Source: JBBRHQ01 sp963781345 (GTDB lineage Bacteria > Actinomycetota > Thermoleophilia > Solirubrobacterales > 70-9). Taken from it: 64,000 nt of DNA. A program made the position numbers and the translations under genes. The stretch's first letter is position 1. Each line of letters begins with the position of its first letter. Shown here in pieces: positions 16,594 through 23,665 of the stretch. Location of the stretch: NCBI GenBank assembly GCA_963781345.1, contig CAWAFQ010000005.1:248001-312000 (forward strand), read 5' to 3'. The notes beneath the pieces are model-generated. The model was not told the DNA's origin, did no database searches, and saw only the letters and a program-made list of their open reading frames with translations.

Positions 16594-17227
16594 AGTCTGA
16601 TCCGCCTGGGGGTGCTTTGGAGGCGACCGAGGTGAGATTCAGCCTCTCAGCCCTCTGCACCGCCTCGGCACGATTGCGCACCCCGAGCTTGCGGTAGAGG
16701 GCGCTCGTGTGGTCCTTGACCGTGTGCGGCGAGAGGAAGAGGCGCCGGGCGATCTCCTTGTTGGTCGCGCCGCCGGCCATCAGCGTCAGCACCTCGCGCT
16801 CACGCGAGGAAAGCTCGGCGACGTCGGCCGGGCTGGTCGCGAACACCGTCATCCCCTTCCCGACCATGCGCACGGCTCGGGCGACGTCGGGGGCGCTCCA
16901 GTCCTTGAGGACGAAGCCGGAGGCGCCGGCCGCCCGGGCGGCCTCGGGGGAGATCGAGCCGGCACCGGAGATCAACAGCACCCTGGTCTGAGGCGACTCG
17001 CGCCGAAGCGCCTCGCAGAGCTCGGCGCCGGACTGCTCGCCGAGGAAGAGATCGACCAGGGCGACGTGGGGCTCGAGCGCCCGTGCGGCCTCGAGCGCGC
17101 GCTCCGCATCGGGTGCGGCGACGCAGCGCTCGACCCAGCTCTGCTCGGCCAGAAGCAGCCGGAAGCCCCACTGGACCACCTCGTGGTCATCGACGATCAG
17201 GACCCTGAGCCGCTCCCCCTCAGCCAT
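16592..17227 (-). CDS. NarL/LuxR-family response regulator
   Basis: The 211-residue product has a receiver domain (residues about 5-120): the acidic pair in VLIVDDHEVVQWGF, the phospho-acceptor Asp in HVALVDLFLGEQ, and a Lys in GFVLKDWSAPD. A LuxR-type helix-turn-helix follows (about 145-205): LSSREREVLTLMAGG, ATNKEIARRLFLSPHTVKDH and LYRKLGVRNRAEAV. The ATG at 17227 overlaps the end of the kinase gene by 8 nt, so the two form a two-component pair. The target is unknown; the neighbouring fab operon is an obvious candidate (inference). Confidence 0.92.
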   Translation of the reverse strand: MAEGERLRVLIVDDHEVVQWGFRLLLAEQSWVERCVAAPDAERALEAARALEPHVALVDLFLGEQSGAELCEALRRESPQTRVLLISGAGSISPEAARAAGASGFVLKDWSAPDVARAVRMVGKGMTVFATSPADVAELSSREREVLTLMAGGATNKEIARRLFLSPHTVKDHTSALYRKLGVRNRAEAVQRAERLNLTSVASKAPPGGSD

Positions 17228-18353
17228 CGCCCGGCTCCGCCAGGGGAACGACGAGGCGCACCCTCCACTCACCCTCGGCCGGGGCGCCGAACTCGACCAT
17301 GCCGCCGCTCTGAATCGCCTCCAGCGCCGCCAGCCGCAGGCCCATCCCGGTCGCCAGCATCCCCTCAGAGCTGTCGACCCCGTCGTTTCGGACCTCGAGG
17401 TGAAAGGTGGCGCCGTCGGTGCCGACGACAACACGGACCCGGCTCGGGTCAGCGTGCTTGGCGCAGTTGCGAAGCGCCTCGGCGAGCACCGACTGGGCCA
17501 GGGGCTCGAGGCCGGGCGGCACCTCCGCCCCCTCCTCCCACTCGACCTCGATCGGGAGCCGCTGGTAGTAGCGGCCGAGCCGCTCGAGCTCCTCGGAGAG
17601 GGTGGCGCCCGTGTCGAGTGGCGGCGGCGCCAGCGGCCGCGAGACCGCGTCGCGGAGGTCGGCGAGCGCGTGCTGTATCTCCGCGGCGCAGCGGTCGAGC
17701 TCCTCGCGGTTTAGCTCGCGCTCGGAGCCGAGCGCGAGCGAGACCCCGAAGAGCCTCTGCACGACGCGCTCGTGCAGGTCGCGGGCGAGGTCGAGCCGGG
17801 TCGAGAGGATCCGCGCGCGCACCTGCTGGGTGACGCCGATCCGCGCGCTCGCGGCGAGCGCCGCGGCCTTGCCTATGGCCATCATCGTCTGGCGCTCGAA
17901 CTCGGTCATCTCGAACGTCTCTCCGCCGCGGTCGGCGAAGATGACCCCGAGCCAGTGCCCGGCGGCCGAGACAGGAGTGCAGGTGATGGTCGAGAAGCCC
18001 TCAAAGCCGACGTAGCGCTCGGGGACCTCTCCCGCGAGGCTGGGAACCTCGACCACCCGGTCCTCGGCAAGCGCCCGCTGAGCGATCGGGGTCTCGTCGA
18101 GGGTGCCGTATACCTGCGACATGATCGCCGGGTCCACCCCGGCACTTCCGACCGGGACGACGAGCTTGCGGGCGTCGTCGTAGAGCAGCAGACCGGCGCG
18201 ACTCATCGACGCCAGCCGGCAGACCGCCTCACAGAGACGGTCGTAGAACTGACTGCCGCCAAGCTCCCACTCGTCGTCGAACTCGGGCACGAGCCCGGCG
18301 ATCACATCGAGTGCGTCGGTCTCGGGCGCAGCGGAGGATTCCGGATGGCTCAC
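17220..18353 (-). CDS. GAF-domain sensor histidine kinase
   Basis: The product is about 377 residues. Residues about 30-170 look like a GAF sensor domain (AVCRLASMSRAGLLLYDDAR, TITCTPVSAAGHWLGVIFAD). A HisKA_3-type dimerisation helix follows, with the phospho-His in RLDLARDLHERVVQRLFG. The ATPase domain comes last (AEALRNCAKHADPSRVRV, LEVRNDGVDSSEG, GMGLRLAALEAIQSGGMVEF). No transmembrane helix is seen, so it is likely a cytosolic sensor. The start GTG 18353 is the best in-frame choice, with no clear ribosome site. The frame stays open far upstream, but that part is antisense to the Vps62-type gene and not real. The stop overlaps the regulator start. Confidence 0.85.
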   Translation of the reverse strand: MSHPESSAAPETDALDVIAGLVPEFDDEWELGGSQFYDRLCEAVCRLASMSRAGLLLYDDARKLVVPVGSAGVDPAIMSQVYGTLDETPIAQRALAEDRVVEVPSLAGEVPERYVGFEGFSTITCTPVSAAGHWLGVIFADRGGETFEMTEFERQTMMAIGKAAALAASARIGVTQQVRARILSTRLDLARDLHERVVQRLFGVSLALGSERELNREELDRCAAEIQHALADLRDAVSRPLAPPPLDTGATLSEELERLGRYYQRLPIEVEWEEGAEVPPGLEPLAQSVLAEALRNCAKHADPSRVRVVVGTDGATFHLEVRNDGVDSSEGMLATGMGLRLAALEAIQSGGMVEFGAPAEGEWRVRLVVPLAEPGDG

Positions 18354-18485
18354 GCTCCATATGAAACCGCGCCGGCGGCCGCGGCGCCGGCAGCCCCGGC
18401 CGCAGAGGGGACACGGAGGCTGCAAGAAACGGCCGCAGACGGCGTTCAGGCCTGCGGCAACCGACCCGGCACCCTCGCGCCGGGG

Positions 18486-18589
18486 GTGGCCGACCAGGTG
18501 CATGTATGGCATGCGTTTCGTCGGCCACGTCACCTTCGCGCCGGGGGTGGCCGACCAGGTGCATGTATGGCATGCGTTTGGTCGGCCAC
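18486..18589. repeat. Two tandem 61-bp palindromic units (locus B)
   Basis: The same 43-bp palindrome as at 1806-1909, in reverse orientation, lies at 18486-18528 and 18547-18589 with the same 61-bp period. Compared with locus A the core has A/T in place of C/G at two positions, and one arm base differs in the first unit (TCGTCGGCCAC). The 18-nt spacer resembles the reverse complement of the locus A spacer. The rest of the 321-nt gap 18354-18674 between the divergent kinase and permease genes shows nothing else I recognise. Confidence 0.9.
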
Positions 18590-18674
18590 GTCGGTGCGGT
18601 GGCCTTGAGGGTTCCGCCCCGGCCCGGAGCGCTCGCCGGAGTCGTCTTCTCGGGACGCGAACATTGCGGAGACG

Positions 18675-19127
18675 GTGAACTGGAACTCGACGACGATCGC
18701 CGCCCTGCTCGCGACCCTCGCGATCGGCGCCCTGGTGGCCCTTCAGCCGCCGGTGAACTCGGTCCTCGGCAAGCGCACGAGCGACCTTGGCGCGGCCTTC
18801 ATCAGCGTCAGCGTCACCTTCCTCATCCTCGGGGTGATCCTGGTCGTCTTCGGCGACCCGGGCTCTCTGGCGAAGGTTCGCGACGTCCCCGCCATCTACC
18901 TCACGGGCGGGATCTATGGCGCTGCATTCGTCGCGGTTTCGCTGATCACCGTGCGCTACCTCGGCGCGGGAGCGACGATCGCCCTGCTGGTGGCCGCCCA
19001 GCTGGTGGTGGGGGCGCTGCTCGACCACTTCGGCGTGCTCGGGCTGGAGCGAGTCTCGCTCTCGCCGCTGCGACTGACCGGGGTGGCGATCCTGATTCTC
19101 GGCACGACGCTGGTGACGCTGCGCTGA
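18675..19127 (+). CDS. DMT-superfamily small permease (DUF606/YdcZ-like)
   Basis: The 150-residue protein has four to five hydrophobic helices: TIAALLATLAIGALVALQPP, AAFISVSVTFLILGVILVVF, IYLTGGIYGAAFVAVSLITV, TIALLVAAQLVVGALLDHFG and LTGVAILILGTTLVTLR. The QPPVNSVLGKRTSDLGAAF segment after helix 1 and DHFG after helix 4 match the DUF606 half-size drug/metabolite transporters. The substrate is unknown. The start is GTG 18675 with a GGAGA-like site 6-8 nt upstream. A 20-bp tandem repeat array begins 50 nt after its stop. Confidence 0.85.
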   Translation: MNWNSTTIAALLATLAIGALVALQPPVNSVLGKRTSDLGAAFISVSVTFLILGVILVVFGDPGSLAKVRDVPAIYLTGGIYGAAFVAVSLITVRYLGAGATIALLVAAQLVVGALLDHFGVLGLERVSLSPLRLTGVAILILGTTLVTLR

Positions 19128-19177
19128 GCGGATCGTGGATCGCGGCGGCGAAGCGGCTCCGAGAGCTGGGGCACGCG

Positions 19178-19257
19178 GGATTCGATCCCAGGCCCCCGGA
19201 TTCGATCCCAGGCCCCGGGATTCGATCCCAGGCCCCGGGGATTCAGATTCCAGGCCT
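19178..19257. repeat. 20-bp tandem repeat array, three to four units
   Basis: GGATTCGATCCCAGGCCCC recurs at 19178, 19198 and 19218 with a 20-bp period, followed by a degenerate fourth unit (GATTCAGATTCCAGGCCT). It lies in the 147-nt gap between the permease and the Vps62-type gene. The TTCGATCCC core resembles a tRNA T-arm, but no tRNA can be folded around it. Confidence 0.85.
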
Positions 19258-19274
19258 CTGAGAGAATCACGGCG

Positions 19275-21248
19275 ATGACCGAGGGAAGGACGCGGAGTCG
19301 GGTGGTCCTCGTCCCCCTTGCACTGGCGATCTGCCTCGCCGCTGCGATGCTCTCGCCGCCGCCGGCCTCCGCGCAGGGGACGCGGAGCGCGATGCGGAAA
19401 CTGATCGATGCATACGCGCCGATCACGATGCTGCGGGAACAGCGAGACCCCCCCTGCGACAGCGCCGAGGAGCAATTCCAGCCGATGCCGGTGGGCGTCG
19501 TCCTCGACAACCCCGAGGTGCAGCTGAAGCTGTACGAGAAGGGCGAGTCGAAGACCGTCAGGGTCGCGCCGACGGCGGCCGACATCGCCGGCCTCGACGG
19601 CAGCTACTACCTCAACCTCCCCGGCGATCCTCTCAACGCGGGCTGTAGGTACGCGAGCGACTTCGCGAAGCTGAGGGAAGCTGGAAGGACGCCGGCCGTC
19701 ACCTACGCGCACATAGCCCGCGAGACGGACCACCCGGGCTTCGTCATCCAGTACTGGTTCTTCTACTACTTCAACCAGTTCAACGACCTGCACGAGGGCG
19801 ATTGGGAGGGGATGCAGATCTCCTTCGACTCCGCCGACGCCCGCTCCGCCCTGAAGAGCGGGCCCAGCCGGATCGCGGTCTTCCAGCACGGAGGTGGCGA
19901 GGCGATCGAGTGGAGCGACGGCGAGGTCGAGAAGGAGGGCACGCACCCGGTCGTCTACCCGGCCGCCGGCTCCCACGCGACCTTCTTCGAGTCGGCGATC
20001 TTCGTCGAGAACGGGCAGGGGGGCGCCGGGCTCGGCTGCGACAACACGAGCGAGCCGCTGCGCCGGCTGGTGCCGAAGCCGGTCCAGATTCCGACCTATG
20101 CGGCGGTTGGGAGCCGCTCTCAGTGGCTCACCTACGAGGGCCACTGGGGCCAGCGGGAGAAGGGCTTCAACACCGGGCCGACAGGGCCCACCACCAAGAC
20201 CCAGTGGCTCGAGCCGTTCACCTGGATGGACGGCCTGCGCTCCGCCAGCCCGAAGCTCCCCGCGGGCACGCTGCTCGGTCCCGCTGTCACCAGCGCCTTC
20301 TGCGGAACCGTGGCCGCGGTCTCCGACCTCGTCAACCTGGAGGCGCGGTCGCGGTTCGGGCTGTTCGTGCTGCTCGCGATCGCGGCCCTGCTGGTGGCGC
20401 TCCCGGTCTTCTTCACCACCTGGCGCCCCGCCGACCCCGTGCCGATGCGCCGGCGGCGGCGCTTCGGGCAGCTGGTCCGCGCTGCCCGCAGGCTCTACGG
20501 GCGCGAGTGGCGGGTCTTCCTGCCGATCGCGCTGACGACGCTGGCCGTGATGGCGGCGGTTCAGGGTCTCGCCTGGCTGGTCGGAGAGGTCGTCGGGGAG
20601 ACGGAGTTCGGGGGCCTCGTCGGCCCCGCCGGCGGCCGGGCTCCGATCAAGGACTTCATCCTCTGGGCGGCCCAGCCGCTCGGCCTCGCGGTCGGGTCCG
20701 GTGCGGTGGTCAGCCACCTGAGCCTGCTCGACCGCGGCTCCGACGCCGGCTTCGTCGCCTCCTACCGCCTTCTCTTCAGGCGCTTCTGGCGGATCGTATT
20801 CAGCTACTTCGCGGTGATCACGATGACGGCGCTGCTGTTCCTGACGATCATCGGGATCCCGTTCGGGATCCGCAAGTACGTCGACTGGCTCTTCGTCCAG
20901 CAGGAGATCCTCTTCAAGGACGCGTCGGTCCGCGAGAGCCTCTCCGAGAGCTCGGACACGGTCCGCGGAAACTGGTGGTGGGCGGTGCGGGTGGCGATCT
21001 TCTTCTGGGTGATCGGGGTCGTCGTCGGGCCGGTCCTCACCTTCGCCCTGATCTTCGCCAACTTCTCCCTGATCTTCATCAACCTGATCGGCTCGGTCGT
21101 CTACGCCCTGCTGGTCCCCTTCGTCGCCGCCGGGCACACGCTCCTGTTCTTCGACCTCGAGGAGCGCCGCGCCGGTGCCGCGCCGGTGCCGAAGCGCGAC
21201 TGGCGCCGGCTCTGGCTGCGGAAGCTGCCGAGCCCGCAGCCGGGCTAG
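19275..21248 (+). CDS. Secreted Vps62-domain protein with C-terminal membrane region
   Basis: The 657-residue product has a signal peptide (VVLVPLALAICLAAAMLSPP). The outer domain (residues about 35-350) contains the Vps62-like signature VIQYWFFYYFNQFNDLHEGD, WEGMQISF, HPVVYPAAGSHATFF and TYEGHWGQREKG. From about residue 360 there are four to six hydrophobic helices (FGLFVLLAIAALLVALPVFF, VFLPIALTTLAVMAAVQGLA, IVFSYFAVITMTALLFLTII, FFWVIGVVVGPVLTFALIFA). Vps62 is named from a yeast vacuolar sorting protein; the bacterial role is unknown. The membrane part, resembling glycerophosphoryl-diester-type membrane domains, is an unusual addition. It converges on tRNA-Pro. Confidence 0.75.
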   Translation: MTEGRTRSRVVLVPLALAICLAAAMLSPPPASAQGTRSAMRKLIDAYAPITMLREQRDPPCDSAEEQFQPMPVGVVLDNPEVQLKLYEKGESKTVRVAPTAADIAGLDGSYYLNLPGDPLNAGCRYASDFAKLREAGRTPAVTYAHIARETDHPGFVIQYWFFYYFNQFNDLHEGDWEGMQISFDSADARSALKSGPSRIAVFQHGGGEAIEWSDGEVEKEGTHPVVYPAAGSHATFFESAIFVENGQGGAGLGCDNTSEPLRRLVPKPVQIPTYAAVGSRSQWLTYEGHWGQREKGFNTGPTGPTTKTQWLEPFTWMDGLRSASPKLPAGTLLGPAVTSAFCGTVAAVSDLVNLEARSRFGLFVLLAIAALLVALPVFFTTWRPADPVPMRRRRRFGQLVRAARRLYGREWRVFLPIALTTLAVMAAVQGLAWLVGEVVGETEFGGLVGPAGGRAPIKDFILWAAQPLGLAVGSGAVVSHLSLLDRGSDAGFVASYRLLFRRFWRIVFSYFAVITMTALLFLTIIGIPFGIRKYVDWLFVQQEILFKDASVRESLSESSDTVRGNWWWAVRVAIFFWVIGVVVGPVLTFALIFANFSLIFINLIGSVVYALLVPFVAAGHTLLFFDLEERRAGAAPVPKRDWRRLWLRKLPSPQPG

Positions 21249-21334
21249 GAAGCGGAGCGATCGGCCCCCGGTCCCCTCCCCCATCCCCGCCCCCGGTTCC
21301 GATTCTCAGCGGCGGGCCGGCAGATGGCGGTGCT

Positions 21335-21365
21335 GCCGGCGATCCGAACAAGGCTGATCGCCGGC
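21335..21365 (-). terminator. Stem-loop downstream of tRNA-Pro
   Basis: GCCGGCGAT (21335-21343) pairs perfectly with ATCGCCGGC (21357-21365), leaving a 13-nt loop, 12 nt beyond the tRNA 3' end. No U-tract follows. It lies between the convergent Vps62-type gene and the tRNA and may end either transcript. Confidence 0.45.
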
Positions 21366-21376
21366 ACTCGACGCAA

Positions 21377-21450
21377 TCGGGGCGCCCGGATTTGAACCGG
21401 GGACCTCACCGACCCGAACGGTGCGCGCTACCAGGCTGCGCCACGCCCCG
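21377..21450 (-). tRNA. tRNA-Pro, anticodon CGG
   Basis: On the minus strand the acceptor stem CGGGGCG pairs with CGCCCCG. The D arm is GCGCAGCCTGGTAGCGC, the anticodon stem-loop is CACCG-TTCGGGT-CGGTG with anticodon CGG, and the T arm is CCCGG-TTCAAAT-CCGGG. The C1:G72 pair and A discriminator are usual for bacterial tRNA-Pro. CCA is not encoded. Confidence 0.96.
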
Positions 21451-21512
21451 AGAGGGCGGGATTATCTCAGAGGGCGAGGATCGGGGCGCCGCCCCCGACC
21501 GGGGCCCGCCCG

Positions 21513-22238
21513 CTACTGGACCGCGCGGATCGCCGCTTCGATCTGTTGCAGAGTCGGGGAGTCCTGCAGGGTCCTGGTGCCGCGCGGGCCATTGACGATC
21601 GCCGAGGGCTGGGCGCGCAGGCCGAGCCCGAACGCGGTCTCGTCCTGGGCCTTGAGCGATTGCGTGATCGAGCCGTTCTCACCGCCACCCTCGGAGAAGT
21701 CCTTCTCCCACTTCGGCACGTCGAGCTCGCCGATCGATGCGGCGATCGAGTCGAGGAGGTTGCCGGTGACGCCGACGCGCTCGGCCTCGGCCTGGTTGCG
21801 GAACAGCAGGTAGACGTACTGCCACTGATAACCCTGGATGCCGGCGGCCTCGGCGGCGATGAAGCCCTCCTGCACGGGCCGGGCCGAGAACGAGTAGTGG
21901 CGGTAGATCAGCTGGGCGTCGCCGGGGCGCACGTAGTCGTCGACGAGGCCCGGCGTCGTCGCCAGGAACTGCTCGTCGCAGCGGCTGCACTGGACATCGT
22001 TGAAGATCTGGACCGATACCGGCGCATCCGGGGATCCCAATCGGTCGCCGTCTTGGCGCAATCCGCCGAAGATCCGCTGGGCGTCATCGACGCCCTGGAG
22101 CTTGACCAACGAGGGTCCGGCCTTCTCGGTCGCAAGCTGGACGATGCCGACCGAGAGCGCACCGAAGAAGAGGGCGAGGGCGAGCAGGACGAACCAGCGG
22201 CCGCGGCGCACCTCGGTCCCCTGGACCGCCGCCTCCAC
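21513..22238 (-). CDS. Membrane-anchored DsbA-like thiol oxidoreductase
   Basis: The ~241-residue product has an N-terminal membrane anchor (GRWFVLLALALFFGALSVGI). A thioredoxin-fold domain of the DsbA/DsbG class (Thioredoxin_4) follows: PVSVQIFNDVQCSRCDEQFL with a Cys-Ser-Arg-Cys active site, QLIYRHYSFSARPVQEGFIA, and the late segment GLRAQPSAIVNGPRGTRTL with its cis-Pro. It probably makes or rearranges disulfides outside the membrane. The start GTG 22238 lies 5 nt after the stop of the upstream small gene, so the two are likely co-transcribed. It ends 62 nt before the tRNA-Pro 5' side. Confidence 0.85.
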   Translation of the reverse strand: MEAAVQGTEVRRGRWFVLLALALFFGALSVGIVQLATEKAGPSLVKLQGVDDAQRIFGGLRQDGDRLGSPDAPVSVQIFNDVQCSRCDEQFLATTPGLVDDYVRPGDAQLIYRHYSFSARPVQEGFIAAEAAGIQGYQWQYVYLLFRNQAEAERVGVTGNLLDSIAASIGELDVPKWEKDFSEGGGENGSITQSLKAQDETAFGLGLRAQPSAIVNGPRGTRTLQDSPTLQQIEAAIRAVQ

Positions 22239-22243
22239 CGGGT

Positions 22244-22510
22244 CTACCCCGCAACCGCTGTGTAGTAGCGGACGGCGAGGCCGGTGAGCAGAGTCTTGAA
22301 TCCCTCCTCGACGCTGATCCCCTCCTCGGCGGCGAAGCGCTCGAGGCCGGTGCGCTCGATCGCGACACTGCGGCGCACGAGCTCGTCGACCAGCTCGGGG
22401 TGCTGGTCGCAGAAAAAAGCGCCCATCGAGTAGAGGTCCGTGTCCATCAGCGACTCGATGAAGGAGTCGCCACCGGCCACGGCGCCCGCGGCTGAGTCTG
22501 CGTCGGCCAT
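22244..22510 (-). CDS. Small acidic protein, unknown function
   Basis: The 88-residue product (from ATG 22510; a GTG two codons earlier is also possible) is soluble and acidic, with SFIESLMDTDLYSMGAFFCD, QHPELVDELVRRSVAIERTG and EEGISVEEGFKTLLTGLAVR. It is predicted mostly helical, with one Cys. I do not recognise the family. It is divergent from the Nif3-type gene, with only 22 nt between the starts, and directly precedes the DsbA-like gene. Confidence 0.65.
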   Translation of the reverse strand: MADADSAAGAVAGGDSFIESLMDTDLYSMGAFFCDQHPELVDELVRRSVAIERTGLERFAAEEGISVEEGFKTLLTGLAVRYYTAVAG

Positions 22511-22532
22511 CGACACATCGTAGATTGGGGCC

Positions 22533-23294
22533 GTGGCCGAGCGCGATCAGATCATCTCCTTCTGCGATCACCTGCTCGAGATCGACGCCTACGACGACTA
22601 CGGCCCCAACGGCCTTCAGGTGCCCGGCGCAGGCGAGGTCGAGAAGGTGGTGACCGGGGTCTCGGCCCACCGGGAGCTGCTCGAGCGCGCCGTCGAGGTC
22701 GACGCGCAGATGCTGCTCACCCATCACGGCCTCTTCTGGGACTTCCTGCCGCGGGCGCTGACCGAGCAGATGGCCGAGCGGTTGCGGATCGCCCTCGCCG
22801 CGGGCCTCAGCGTCGCCGCCTACCACCTGCCGCTCGACGCCCACCGCGAGATCGGCAACAACGCGCAACTCTGCGAGATGCTCGGCTTCGCCCTCGACGA
22901 GCGCGACTTCGCCGAGTTCCGCGGGCGGCCGATCGGCGTCGTCGGCTCCGATCCCGACGGGATCGAGGCGGCAACGCTTTTCGAGCGGGTCACCGAGGCG
23001 CTCGGCCGCGAGCCGCTCGTCTTCGACGCCGGCCCGCAGCGCGTGCGGACGATCGGGATCGTCAGCGGCGCCGCGGCGGCGGAGATCCACACCGCCGTCG
23101 CCCTCGGACTCGACGCCTTCCTCACCGGCGAGCCCGCCGAGCACGTGATGGCTGATGCCCGCGAGGGCGGTATCCACTTCATCGCCGCCGGGCACTACGC
23201 GACGGAGCGCGCCGGGATCATGCGACTGGGGAAGTTGGTCGCCGAGCGCTTCGGGGTGCAGCACGAGTTCGTCGACGTCGAGAACCCGGTATGA
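22533..23294 (+). CDS. Nif3/YbgI-like metal-binding protein
   Basis: The 253-residue protein matches the Nif3-like family (dinuclear metal centre, often annotated GTP cyclohydrolase I type 2 homologue; function unproven). Motifs are the start ISFCDHLLEIDAYDDYGPNG with LQV, metal-binding LLTHHGLFW, AYHLPLDAHREIGNNAQLCE and the late pair LTGEPAEHVMADAREGGIHF with AAGHYATERAGIM. The start is GTG 22533. It is divergent from the small gene before it. The length is as for bacterial single-domain members. Confidence 0.9.
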   Translation: MAERDQIISFCDHLLEIDAYDDYGPNGLQVPGAGEVEKVVTGVSAHRELLERAVEVDAQMLLTHHGLFWDFLPRALTEQMAERLRIALAAGLSVAAYHLPLDAHREIGNNAQLCEMLGFALDERDFAEFRGRPIGVVGSDPDGIEAATLFERVTEALGREPLVFDAGPQRVRTIGIVSGAAAAEIHTAVALGLDAFLTGEPAEHVMADAREGGIHFIAAGHYATERAGIMRLGKLVAERFGVQHEFVDVENPV

Positions 23295-23318
23295 ATCCCC
23301 GCATTTTGCGGCGAATTG

Positions 23319-23346
23319 ATTGACACATCCGCCTCCAGCGGTAAAC
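23319..23346 (+). promoter_or_regulatory. Candidate sigma-70-type promoter of the 60-residue gene
   Basis: TTGACA (23319-23324), a 16-nt spacer and TAAACA(T) (23341-23346) stand 41 nt upstream of the GTG start at 23387. The -35 is a perfect consensus match, rare in this GC-rich window. Confidence 0.6.
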
Positions 23347-23386
23347 ATCTCTTCTCAACCTGAAACGAGGAGAGGAAGGTCCCTCT

Positions 23387-23569
23387 GTGGCCAATCATCT
23401 GACGCCCACCGAACTCGCCGACGAGCTTCACATGAAGCGCACCGAGGTAATCGACAAGTGCATGCGGATGGGCGTCCCGATATTCCAGGGTCGCATCGAC
23501 AAGGCCCTCTTCAAGACTTCGCTGAGAAGCTTCGCGAAGCAGGACAGCGGTCAGCCGTCGCCCGTCTGA
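23387..23569 (+). CDS. 60-residue HTH-like small protein, unknown function
   Basis: The product begins ANHLTPTELADELHMKRTEV and continues IDKCMRMGVPIFQGRIDKAL, which looks like a short helix-turn-helix or the small helical domain at the N-terminus of translation initiation factor 2. It has one Cys, is basic overall and ends in a polar tail (KQDSGQPSPV). The GTG start follows a GAGGAAGG site at a rather long spacing, and a strong promoter-like element lies upstream at 23319-23346. Whether it binds DNA is a guess. I do not know a named family. Confidence 0.7.
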   Translation: MANHLTPTELADELHMKRTEVIDKCMRMGVPIFQGRIDKALFKTSLRSFAKQDSGQPSPV

Positions 23570-23665
23570 GCCTCGCGCCCCAGGCGCCCACTCACACGAA
23601 ATAGACTCCTCGGCGGAGGCCGGGAGCGTGTGCGGCGCGTCCCGGGACCACGAGCGAGGAGAGAG

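Noticed and set aside
19178..19257. tRNA or tRNA fragments from the TTCGATCCC motif
   Set aside because: No acceptor, D or anticodon arms can be formed; it is a simple tandem repeat.
18354..21284. Very long minus-strand frame extending the histidine kinase upstream
   Set aside because: The extra ~980 codons are antisense to the Vps62-type gene and full of Asp/Arg/Glu low complexity; the kinase begins near 18353.
19802..21595. Plus-strand Arg-rich frame overlapping the Vps62-type gene
   Set aside because: Same strand but another frame; lacks any motif, while the main frame has signal peptide, domain and helices.
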